A DNA stretch of 64,000 nucleotides from Isoetes taiwanensis (Eukaryota; Streptophyta; Lycopodiopsida; Isoetales; Isoetaceae), in assembly GCA_021234155.1 (NCBI GenBank), contig JAJEKV010000002.1, positions 41,035,841-41,099,840 on the forward strand, in the 5' to 3' direction. Positions 55,668 through 64,000 of the stretch are shown here, in pieces. A model generated the notes under the pieces. It saw only the letters and a program-made list of their open reading frames with translations, ran no database searches and was not told where the DNA came from. Positions within the stretch are counted from its first letter, which is position 1; every line of letters starts with the position of its first letter. The translations under genes and the position numbers were made by a program.

Positions 55668-55786
55668 AGGGGAAAGGAACTATGGGCTCAATTTCTGGTC
55701 CAGCCGGTTACCTGCTCCCGGCTACCGCCGGTCGCGGGGCCCAACCGGCTGGACCGGAAATTGAGCCCATAGTCCTTTCCCCTATA
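55668..55786. repeat. Palindrome, arms of about 43 bp
   Basis: TAGGGGAAAGGAACTATGGG...CCAGCCGGTT (55668-55709) is the near-perfect inverse of AACCGGCTGG...CCCATAGTCCTTTCCCCTA (55743-55786). The loop of about 33 nt is GC-rich. Confidence 0.88.
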
Positions 55787-56377
55787 CATAAATTCAAATA
55801 AAAACCAAGAAAAGATATTAAGATTTGCACATATCACGATGCGATGCTCTTTGTTGTTCGTAATGAAAATATCTTTTAACCTAGTGTACAAACAAAATTT
55901 TTTGTAAGATGTCCTTTGTGTCACACATTTTAAGAACAATTTTCCCATGCTACAATATCTCACTCAATAGTGAAAGGTTTATTCTACCTCCCCTTCATAC
56001 CAAAACTTTTGGTATCTTTAACAAGTGAAAACACATTCAAGAGTTGTTCTAATCATTCCAAATAGCATGCTTTCTGTTGAAATTCTAGGTTTCATGTCGT
56101 TTTTCGATCATCTTCATCTACTCTAGCATCTTTTCTCTTCTTCTAATTTCCCCACCCAACCTTATCCCCAAGCCTGCCCTACTACTAGTTTTTAGTACGT
56201 GTTTTTTTTTCTCTTCTTACTCTATGACTAAAATTTATTTGATACTAGTAATGGTGCCCAGCATTGCTGGGCATAAGTTGGGAACTTGTGTGGACGAAAC
56301 TATTCAACTCAGACTCCATTTCATAAATCTGATATAATAGAAACCAAACCCACCGTTGCTGGACTATAAAAGGTTTT

Positions 56378-57515
56378 TGTGTATTTAACCCCCTCTCCCC
56401 TTTCCTTTGCCTTTCTGCTATATCCCGTGTTTCCCTTTTTCCCCTTTTTTCTACACAACTTCCTTTTCTCCTTTTCTCTTTCTCATTTTCTGTACATGTT
56501 TTTTTTTTTTTTTTTTTTTTTTTTTTTCCCATTTTTCGTTTTTTTATCCCCCTTTCCCCTCATCTCCTTTCCCCTTCCCTTCCCTTTCCTTTCCTTTCTT
56601 CTTTCCCTTTTTCCCTTCCACTTTCGTTGACGGACTTTTTCCCTTATCCTTTCCCCGCTCTTGCCCTTTTTCCCGTGCATTTTCCCCTTCCATTTCCTTT
56701 TCTCTTTCCATGCCTTTTCTTTATTCCCTTTCCCCACTTTTTTCATGTGCCTCTTTTCCTCTTTTCCCCATCTTCTTTCCCTTTTCCATGTGCTCGTTCC
56801 CCCTCGCCTTTCTTTTCTCTTCTCCCTTTTTCCATTCTCCTATTTTTTTTTTCCTTTTTCCCCTTTCCTCACCCTTTCTCTCTTTCCCTTTTTCTAGTAC
56901 CCTTTTCCCATTTCCCTCTCCCTTTTCCTCAGGCCCTTTTTTCCTCTCCCCATTCTGCCTCCCTTTTCCATTCCTATACATTTTCATCCTTTCTATGCCT
57001 GTTCTCTGCATGTCCCGTCTCATAGGCCTCTGGCCTCCGTGGACGTTAAAATAAACTTCCTTCCTTCCTTCCTTCCTTTCCCTTTCCCCTTGCCTTTTAT
57101 CCATTCCCTTTTCCCCATCTTTTTCATGTACAATCTTTTCTATTTTTCTACTCTCTTGCCCTTTTCCTTATGGATGCTCCCCCTCCCTTTTCTTTTTTCT
57201 TTTCCCTTTTCTAATGCTTTTTCTCTCTTCTTTTTTCCCCTTTCCTCATCCTTTTCCCTTTTCCCATTTCCCCTTCCCTTTTCTTGTGCCCTTTTTCACT
57301 TCCCTTTCTTCTTTTTCCTTTCCCTTTCTCTTTTCCTATACTTTTTCCTCCTTTCTGCACCCTTTGCCTCTTCCCTCTTTTCCCTTACCTTTTCTCCCTC
57401 CCCCCTCTCCTTTCCCGCTCTTTCCCTTTTTCTATGCTATTTTTCCCTTTTCTCACCCTTTCCCTCTTTCCCTTTTTTCCTTGCCTTTTATCCCTTCCCT
57501 TTCCTTCTAAGAGAT
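56378..57515 (+). repeat. Polypyrimidine tract of about 1.1 kb
   Basis: Almost purely C/T on the plus strand (TTTCCC, CTTTTCCCC variants), including a T-run of nearly 30 at about 56499-56527. It produces several long spurious open frames on both strands. A LINE 3' box (CATAGGCCTCTGGCCTCC, then GTGGACGTTAAAA) with a (TTCC)n tail lies inside at about 57015-57080. Confidence 0.9.
57005..57080 (+). mobile_element. LINE 3' end with (TTCC)n tail
   Basis: CCCGTCTCATAGGCCTCTGG, then CCTCCGTGGACGTTAAAATAA and about five TTCC units. This is the same terminal box as the other LINE copies but with a tetramer tail, which merges into the pyrimidine tract. Confidence 0.6.
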
Positions 57516-58100
57516 CAAAGCATCATCAATCACGGTGATGGTAAGTTGTGCGATAAATCGCGGTCTTTGAATGCAATATCATGATCTTAGCCATCCAAAT
57601 TAGGGCGTGGTCCATTACATACTTATGATATAACATTATAATATAAACGATTGTAAGCTAGGACCAAATTGACATCCAAATGGTTGCACTATATTAGTTA
57701 CTAAAGGCTTAGGGCACGTCCCCATTAGGAGATCGTCATAGCTTCCTTTCCTTACCATGTCATCAAGATCTAAGATGCATTTTTTCGCCCATTCCGATTG
57801 CCTCAATTCTGATAACATAGATCAAGAACAAGATTTAGCACAAAAAATCAAAGAAGTGCAGAAAATGACAAAGCCAGATGAAGTTAGAGAAATCCAAATA
57901 CTAGGGCGTAGCATCCGAATACTTTGAGATCTAGCTATACCATGTAAGACCTAGTTTGTCTCGGGCAATGGAAATGCTCATTTTCATGTCTGGATTTGCC
58001 ACAAAGCACAAGAAAGCTAGAGAATCGGGCTAATGGGGATGGGCCGTTAGCTTAACCAAAAGTGTAAGCATGCTCATTCTAGAAGCTAAAAAAAAAAAAA
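57516..58100. other. Unassigned spacer
   Basis: No supported feature before the A-run (about 58087-58113). Confidence 0.3.
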
Positions 58101-58109
58101 AAAAAAAAA

Positions 58110-58495
58110 AAAACTTAACGAAGGCTTGTGCAAAGCCATTGCCGTTAGTATTAAGTTAAAAAAACAAAAAACTTAACGGATGAACGTGTGAAGCCATTGC
58201 TGTTAGCATTAAGTTAGACTAGCTTAATTGGCACTTACGTGAAGAAATTGCCGTTAACATTAAGTTAGTACTAACTTAACCAAGACATGTGCGAAGATAT
58301 TTTTATTTTGTTGTTAAGTTAAAAAAAAATTAACCTAACTAGATTTCGTGTGAAAGGATTTAACTAGTTTTCATTATGTTAGAGTCTTATCGGAAAGTCT
58401 TGGTGTGAACATAAGGGTCTTTTATAAGTTTAACTGGGCATTAAAAAAAAATAACCTAATCCTAACTTAACGACGGGTGCAAAGGTACCCTATCT
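58110..58495 (-). repeat. Right arm: degenerate tandem repeats of CTTAACG/GTTAAG
   Basis: Units of about 60 bp containing GTG(C/T)GAAGCCATTGC.GTTAG and ATTAAGTTA recur three to five times. The arm ends in CTAACTTAACGACGGGTGC and AAAGGTACCCT, inverse to 48381-48410. Probably the counterpart end of the same large element. Confidence 0.55.
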
Positions 58496-58507
58496 CATAT
58501 AATTGCT

Positions 58508-59335
58508 ATTCTAGAATGGGGCTCGCATGAAACCAACAAACCGCCCGAATACCAGAGAACTTCCTTAACAAACTGGAATTGAGGACGAAGGTCACAGGAT
58601 GAAGGCTAAAGAAGAGCCAAGGCCGAGAAAGGACATGCCACAGCATGAAAGAAACGCCAAATTGGCCAAACCAAGCAGGGAGAAGCCCCTCCCCTGCCTG
58701 GAAACAATTCAAAGAGAATAAGGTACTGCTGAGAGTAGGCTTCTCATTCATCTCAGCAGATTTTCTACAATGGCGGATAGTGGGTAGCCGCACACATGCG
58801 AACTACCCACGAAAAATAAAGGGAAAATCCAATTATATCATTTGGACCCCAAAAAATACAATGCTAATAGATGTTTGGCTGGTGTACCTGCCGAAAGCTT
58901 ATTACCAGGATTAAAAAACCCCGCCCTTTCGGGTTTTCGAGGAAAAACCCTAGTGATAAGCCTTCGGCAAAGGGCTTGGACAAACGTAAGGCATAGAAAT
59001 CGCTCCCAAAACCCAGAATGGAGAAGTCGAAGCAGATGCCGCTTGCCAACCTGTACCTGCACATCACCAACACAAAAAAACGAGACAAAACAAACCTCCC
59101 AGAGTGGAGGGGCTGATCACGCGTGCCACGCGACAAAAAACAAAAACCTCTTCAAATAAAGGGGCTGATCACGCGTGTCAGGCGACAAATACAATAAACA
59201 AAGAAGGGGGGAGAAGAGGAAGCGCCGATGAGACGTTGATGCCGAACCGCGCCTAAAATAGCGAACCCCCAACCAGAAGGGCATGCGCCGCATGCATGCA
59301 TGCAAAACATGCATGCTCGCCCCATTCTAGAATGG
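58508..59335 (+). mobile_element. 'X' element, full-length copy
   Basis: About 804 bp (58520-59323) bounded by the 12-bp direct repeat ATTCTAGAATGG (58508-58519 and 59324-59335), a likely TSD. It begins CTCGCATGAAACCAACAA and ends GCATGCATGCTCG-like. It contains the conserved hairpin (58888-58970) and two GGGGCTGATCACGCGTG(C/T)CA.GCGAC motifs (about 59110 and 59161). No ORF or LTR is evident. A long TSD and an RNA hairpin shared with LINE 3' regions suggest a SINE-like, LINE-mobilised element (inference). Related to 29961-31074. Confidence 0.7.
58888..58970. other. Conserved hairpin, X full-length copy
   Basis: The outer arms TGCCGAAAGCTTATTACCAGG and CCTAGTGATAAGCCTTCGGCA pair almost fully. 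The core is GGATTAAAAAACCCCGCCC, TTTC and GGGTTTTCGAGGAAAAACC. Confidence 0.8.
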
Positions 59336-59640
59336 CGATCCGATGTCTTGGATCGATGGGATTGGCAAGATGCCTTTTAAATGTAATAGCGACACATTCG
59401 CTTTTAAGGATATTCCGTGTTTTGGGGAGGGGGGTAGCATAGAAAAAAAAAAAAAAATAAAAAACTATGGATCGATTAATGTTTGCCACGTACTATTTTT
59501 TCCTTCAATCGCTTATTTTCGTGTTTGTTCCAGTCGCTTCCGTGTTTCTCTGAAATACAGCTTTCAGTTGGGTTGTGGCAGAATAGGGCACTGCCACAGT
59601 CTGCGATTGATTCTTGTGGCAAGGCAATCGCCACACACAC
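59336..59640. other. Unassigned spacer
   Basis: No supported gene. Includes an A-run near 59442-59464. Confidence 0.3.
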
Positions 59641-59654
59641 AACAACAGATCGGT

Positions 59655-59895
59655 CGATTAGCGACGTGTATAGCGACGTCTGGGTCACGTCTGTGCGACG
59701 TCTAGTAGCCACGTGACCCAGACGTGACCTAGACGTCGCTGGAGACACGTCGCATGCGACGTGGCTACAGAGGTTGCATGCGACGTGATGCAGACGTGAC
59801 ATAGACGTGACCCAGACGTCCCACAGACGTGACCCACGTGACACAGATGTGAACATGCGACGTCTAGTCGCATGCGACGTTGACCAGACATCGCA
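59655..59895. repeat. Degenerate (A)GACGT(G) repeat array
   Basis: More than 15 ACGT cores in about 240 bp, arranged as GACGTGACCCAGACGTGAC-like and GCATGCGACGT-like units. They are partly inverted, with CGTCGCATGCGACG palindromes. A similar short cluster is at 63550-63630. No coding potential. Confidence 0.75.
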
Positions 59896-60870
59896 TGTGC
59901 ATAAATATAAATAAATAATTAATAATATTAATTAAATTTAATATATAAGAAATAAGAAAATAGAAAAGACGTGACATGCGACATGATGTACGAAATTATT
60001 AAAAAAAAAAAGAAAAAGAAAAAATTTAATAGTTAATTACAATATCATATTGTATTGTTGTATTATATTGTATTGATTTGTATTGTATTTTTATACTATA
60101 TATCTCACATACATTGACATTCCTGTGATGTGGGACACTTCTCTCATTGTATAATTGTGTATACACGTGAGCAACTCCATGGGTATTGTCTATCTTTACG
60201 TGCTCCCTGTCAGGGGGGAACTCGTGTAGCCAATTCTATGACAATACGACCAATATTAGATAATAACATTGAAAGTTCTCATTTCAATTATATAACGTCT
60301 ACTAAGAGAATATAGCACTTATAAATCTATGTAAAAACCCTTTTCCATCGCCGGAGCCCAAGTACAGTCCGTTCTGTATGTTTTTTCTTGGGATCCTTTG
60401 CACGTTCGAAAGCGATCTGATTGCAAAGAACACAACATGACAAGTTAAATGTCTTATTTCGAATTCAACGAATGGCGACAAAATAACAAATACCTTGATA
60501 TCTTCCTTATAGAGATTAAGTGGTTTAGGGACCTTTAACCAATCGCCTCCCAATTTTTGACATCCAACTTCAATTTCGCAATCACTCTTTGCCTTTGCTA
60601 TAAATCGATAGATTAACACAAAATAAAAAAATAAAAATAAGACTATGACTACGACTAGGTGACATACCTCCTTTTTCGAAGAAGCTCGCGTCAATGCGCC
60701 CGTCTCTCTCTCCCCCCCCTTTCCCTTGCCCTCCCCACCTCCCCTCCTCCTTCCCCTCACCCCCCCCCCTTCCCCCGGATGCCCGTCGGATCAAAAGCTA
60801 CATTTAGTTAGATCTAGATAGAGCAGGCTTTACAGTGATGGAATAGGCTAGATAGAATAGGCTGGGTTGG
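59896..60870. other. Unassigned spacer with C-rich run
   Basis: A minus frame at 60760-60302 is open but unrecognised. 60695-60775 is a C/T-rich run with several poly-C stretches. Confidence 0.3.
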
Positions 60871-60884
60871 TTGGATTAGGTTAG

Positions 60885-61436
60885 AGACTCGAACATCTGG
60901 TCCTCTCCACTCATGGTGGAGCCGACCATGCCCTTGCCCTAGCCACCTCTATCTAAAAATGACAACAAATATGGGACTAGGGCCCGAACACCTGGTCCCC
61001 TCCACTCATGGTGGAGCTGTCCATATCCTTGCTCTATCCACCTCTACCTAAAACCGACAATAAATGTGAACTAGGGCCCAAACACCTGGTCCCCCCGCTC
61101 GTGGTGGAGCTTACCATGTTCTTGCCATAGCCACTTCTACCCAAAAATAACAAGAAAAGTGGACTTGGACTCGGACATCCAGTCCTCTCCACTCGTCATG
61201 GAGCCGACCGCGCCCTTGAACAAGCCACTACAATTTTATTTTAAACCTAAAAAATAACAAATGGAAGTGGACTTGAACCCGGGTATGTGGCCCTCTCCAC
61301 TCTTCTAGGTGGAGCCGACCGTGCCCTTGAACAAGCCACTCCTTACTAGAAAAAATATATGATCATAGTGAAGTGGACTTTGAACCCGGGTACATGGTCC
61401 TCTCCACTCTAGGTGGAGCCGACCCGTCTCCTTGAA
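60885..61436. repeat. Tandem repeat, units of about 90-110 bp
   Basis: At least five units share TGGTCCTCTCCACTCATGG, TGGAGCCGACCATGCCCTTG and CCACTTCTACC..AAAA, with a GGACTTGAACCCGGGTA-like segment in later units. On the minus strand the last segment reads GGGTTCAAGTCC, resembling a pol III B box, but a tRNA fold is not convincing. The array resumes at 62578 after the LINE insertion. Confidence 0.75.
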
Positions 61437-62577
61437 AACCCTGCAGGCTGGAAAGCCCTGTATGCAATGCAAAACAACAGTCAAAAGGCAGAGCTGTATG
61501 CATGGGGTCACCAGGCACACTTGTTCAGGGCCTTGGTTGAACCGGTCCTCCTCTATGGGGCAGAAGTGTGGGGGCCAGTGATATCCCTCACCACTTGGAA
61601 CGATCTAGAGCAGGTACAGAAGGCCTTCATGGCCCGGGCACTGGGAGTGAAATCCACGGTCCCATATCAGATCTTGCACCAGGAGACAGGCTTCCTTCCA
61701 TTCTGAGGGCTCGCTACTGAACGGCACATTATTTACTTCCGGAAGGTGGTGGCTATGGATGAAGCCCGCTGCCCAACCTTGCTTTGGCGTGGCGATGGGC
61801 CCTGGCGACTCAAAGCCTGGGGCTGGAAAGACAAGCAAGCCCAAGTGGTTCTCGCGATGGAATGTGCGGCACACGATGTGGACCAAGGCATACATACACT
61901 GAAGGAACGCTGCCTTGAAGCAATGCTTGATGCTTGCTTCATGGCCAAGCTTTGGGATGCTGAGGCCCCATCACATGTCAAGGTGGCAAATTATCGACAA
62001 AGCAGGTTAATCCCATGCTCACGAGGGGCCCACACCACTACCTCACGCACCCATCTACCCATGAAAAGCGCCAGGTGATTGCTTCCATTCAAGACAGTGC
62101 ACACCACCTCCGCATTGAGACAGGGGAGATGGATTCGGAGCCGCATGAGGACGAGTCCGCATCCGGTCTTTGTCAACGAGCGCCATTGAGGATGAAAGTC
62201 ATGCCCTCCGTGCCCGTGTCCGGCTGCATTTGCGAGCATATCCGGGCTCGGTATGCTCGGGTTAGTTGTGCCCCCATCGGGCCCCTGCATGAGCTAATGA
62301 GCACGGCCTCCAGTAGGCTTATTAGGATCATTACCTCAGGAGGTAATGGATACGCTGCACTTCGCTTATGCCCCCGCCCGACATTAACCTCACTGTACTT
62401 GTGATTATGTATATAATCATGCAGATGTCAAAGATCCTTATTGCTACTAAGGTTTTCCTCCAAAACCCTTCGGGGTTTAATCTCGTAGTAATACCTGCTT
62501 TCTCTCTCTTTGTACTTGGGTCCCATAGGCCAGTTGGTCTCCGTGGACGATAAAAACATATTCTATTCTATTCTATT
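61437..62577 (+). mobile_element. 5'-truncated LINE with short TSD and (TTCTA)n tail
   Basis: Inserted in the tandem array with the duplicated target CTTGAA (61431-61436 and 62578-62583). Plus-strand frames with breaks encode PVLLYGAEVWGP, then LEQVQKAFMARALGVKSTVP, QILHQETGFLP and HLRIETG, the region from the end of RT to the C-terminus of a non-LTR element. A stop at about 61705 and frameshifts near 62000 and 62130 inactivate it. The 3' part holds the conserved hairpin (62440-62497), the box CCCATAGGCCAGTTGGTCTC + CGTGGACGATAAAAA, and a TTCTA tail. Confidence 0.85.
62440..62497. other. Conserved hairpin in LINE 3' region
   Basis: TATTGCTACTAAGGTTTTCC...CCAAAACCCTTCGGGG...TTTAATCTCGTAGTAATA. 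The arms TTGCTACTAAGG and CTCGTAGTAA pair. This is the reverse-complement orientation of the X copies, consistent with the LINE running on the plus strand here. Confidence 0.75.
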
Positions 62578-62699
62578 CTTGAACAAGCCACTCCATCAAT
62601 TTTTTTTAACCTACTTAAAACTATAAAAATAGAATGCAAGTGCGATCAACTTACTAAAAAAAAAGGACATGTGTAGACAAGATCCTGCCGGGTCCAAAT

Positions 62700-63365
62700 C
62701 GAAATAGAAAGCTTCAAAAGAAGCAACAAAGAGTTAAAAGAATAAGAACATTGAAGAAAGGGATTGAAGAAGAAAGAAAAAAAATTCGAAGGAATCAAAA
62801 AAGAAGAGAAGGGTGGGAGAAAGAAGAGAAGGGTGGAGAGAAGAGAATAAAGAATTTAGAGGAAGAAAGAGAAGAAGGGAAGAAATAAGAGAATAGAAAG
62901 AGGAAGAAGGAAAGAAATAAGAGAAGAAAGAGAAGAAAGAGAGAAGAAACAAGAAGAAAAACGGAAAGGAAGGGAAGGGAAGGGAAAAATAGAAAAAGAA
63001 TAAGGAAGAAAGAATTAGGAAGAAAATAGAATGCGGGTTAAGTACATGTTTAAGAAATTGAATCAGGAAGGGAAGGGAAAGAATGAGGAAGAAAGAGAAA
63101 TAGGAAAGGGAAGAGAAGAGAAGAATGAAATGGAATGGAAGAAATCGAAGAATGAAAGGAGGGAAGAATGGAAGAAAGAATGATGAAAGAATGGAAGAAA
63201 TGGAAGAATGGAAGCATAAAATGGAAAAAAAATAGAAGAATGAAAGAAATGGAAGAATGAAATGAGGGAAGAGTGGTAGAATGGAAGAAAGAAGGAGGAA
63301 AGAAGGAAGAAGAAGAATGAAGAAACAAAACGAAGAAAAGGAAGGAAAGAGATAGAAAAAAAAAA
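62700..63365 (+). repeat. Polypurine tract of about 0.65 kb
   Basis: Nearly pure A/G (GAAGAAAGAGAAG, GGAAGAATGGAAG units) on the plus strand. It gives long spurious open frames on the minus strand. Confidence 0.9.
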
Positions 63366-64000
63366 TTGAAATCTACCCTAAACCATTCAATCCAAAAACC
63401 CATTCAATTTAAAAACCATGATCTATTAACCTTAAGAAGAGTGCCTGCAAGTCGATCAAGGTCGCAGCACCGAAGATTGCCCAAAATAGTCAATAGAAGG
63501 AAGCGCCTTGGAATGGTTCCGGAGAAGCCGGCTGCGGGACTGTAAAAAGCACACGACGTCACGTGCAACGTCACGTCGCATGTGACGTAATTTTGAAATC
63601 GTATATACGGTTTGACGTCACACGCAACGTATCTGCGATTTTTAATTTTTTGGGTGCCTTTTTTTTATCTGATGGTCATTAAAGTTTGTCTTTATGTTAA
63701 TTTGGACATTCCCGAGCCATGTATGCAGTCAAAATAACATTCCAAATTTAGCCAGTCTTTTAATGCTACTCCTTAGAAATGTAAGTGGGATGTTTGAGCC
63801 AAGGATGGCATGTTTGAGCCACGTTTCATGTTTGATCCTAGGTGACATGCTTGAGCCCAAACGAAGAAGACCAAAACTCGCTCCCCAAAACGTCAACCCT
63901 ACAAGAACCTGGCAACCCACAGGGTTTACAAAACACTTCGGTCTCTACACGGTCGCCCACAGGCGCTTCGCAGTTCGATAAGTTCTCGCAAACCGATCTT
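63366..64000. other. Unassigned window end
   Basis: No supported gene. ACGTCACGTGCAACGTCACG-like repeats lie near 63555-63630, and GTTTGAGCCA repeats at about 63795-63855. Confidence 0.35.

Noticed and set aside
56378-57584. Long open frames (up to about 215 codons) on both strands
   Set aside because: They are low-complexity translations of the C/T tract (F, P, S, L only, or K, E, R, G), with no domain and multiple overlapping frames.
30340-59190. Hammerhead ribozyme in X, suggested by CTGATGA and CTGATCA motifs
   Set aside because: CTGATGA at 30589 and 30971 is not followed by a stem and GAAA in the right geometry. I could not assemble a hammerhead core by eye.
61260-61300. tRNA gene, from GGGTTCAAGTCC on the minus strand
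   Set aside because: The B-box-like string lies in a tandem repeat, and I could not form acceptor and T stems.
62700-63403. Minus-strand open frames rich in F/S/L
   Set aside because: They arise from the polypurine tract and have no sequence complexity.

Overview
The window looks like TE-dense intergenic DNA of a land plant nuclear genome. The evidence is spliceable GT-AG introns, plant-type CACTA (En/Spm) genes, Ty1/copia elements, a MULE, MITEs, and fragments of plant genes (plasma-membrane H+-ATPase, HD-Zip START domain, Pumilio, ecdysoneless/SGT1-like, kinesin-light-chain-like). I see no intact host gene, rRNA, tRNA or CRISPR. A large-genome seedless plant such as a fern is plausible, but this is inference and the lineage is not shown by the sequence.

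Layout. 1-5.3 kb: degenerate DNA with LINE 3' ends carrying pentanucleotide tails. 5.2-40 kb: a nested stack. A minus-strand LINE (zinc-knuckle ORF plus C-terminal Zn motif) is split by a CACTA transposon of about 32 kb (about 6.18-38.50 kb). The CACTA carries two divergent genes: a TNP2-type transposase on the minus strand (33.1 to 6.5 kb) and a nine-exon Transposase_24/TNPA-like gene on the plus strand (33.8-37.6 kb). TNP2 is itself broken by three insertions: an 830-bp MULE (31312-32141, TSD TTTGCATAA); a tandem SINE-like element called 'X' here (29961-31074, TSD CATTTCT); and a 20.3-kb non-autonomous LTR retrotransposon (9311-29585, TSD GGACT). That LTR element has no detectable gag/pol of its own. 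It contains fragments of several cellular genes (12-19.5 kb) and is in turn hit by a 4.7-kb copia element (23214-27935, TSD AAGTG).

40-48.4 kb: a second, nearly intact copia element (40845-45992, TSD AGCTA, 1261-aa polyprotein) in degenerate DNA with large palindromes. 48.4-58.5 kb: a region bounded by inverted repeats. It holds an HD-Zip START-domain gene fragment, a 281-bp MITE, a minus-strand LINE 3' end, a 545-bp TA-flanked MITE, hairpins, and a 1.1-kb polypyrimidine tract. 58.5-59.3 kb: a second X element with a 12-bp TSD. 59.6-64 kb: ACGT-rich repeats, a roughly 110-bp tandem repeat interrupted by a 5'-truncated LINE (61437-62577), and a polypurine tract.

The most interesting signals are: (i) a hairpin with a conserved core and covarying stems, shared by three LINE 3' regions and two X elements; (ii) the gene-fragment-carrying LTR element, with all recognised fragments antisense to it; and (iii) the head-to-head CACTA gene pair, in which the TNPA-like start codon appears to be split by an intron. 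All coordinates were read by eye from the sequence. Family names come from motif recognition, not from database searches.
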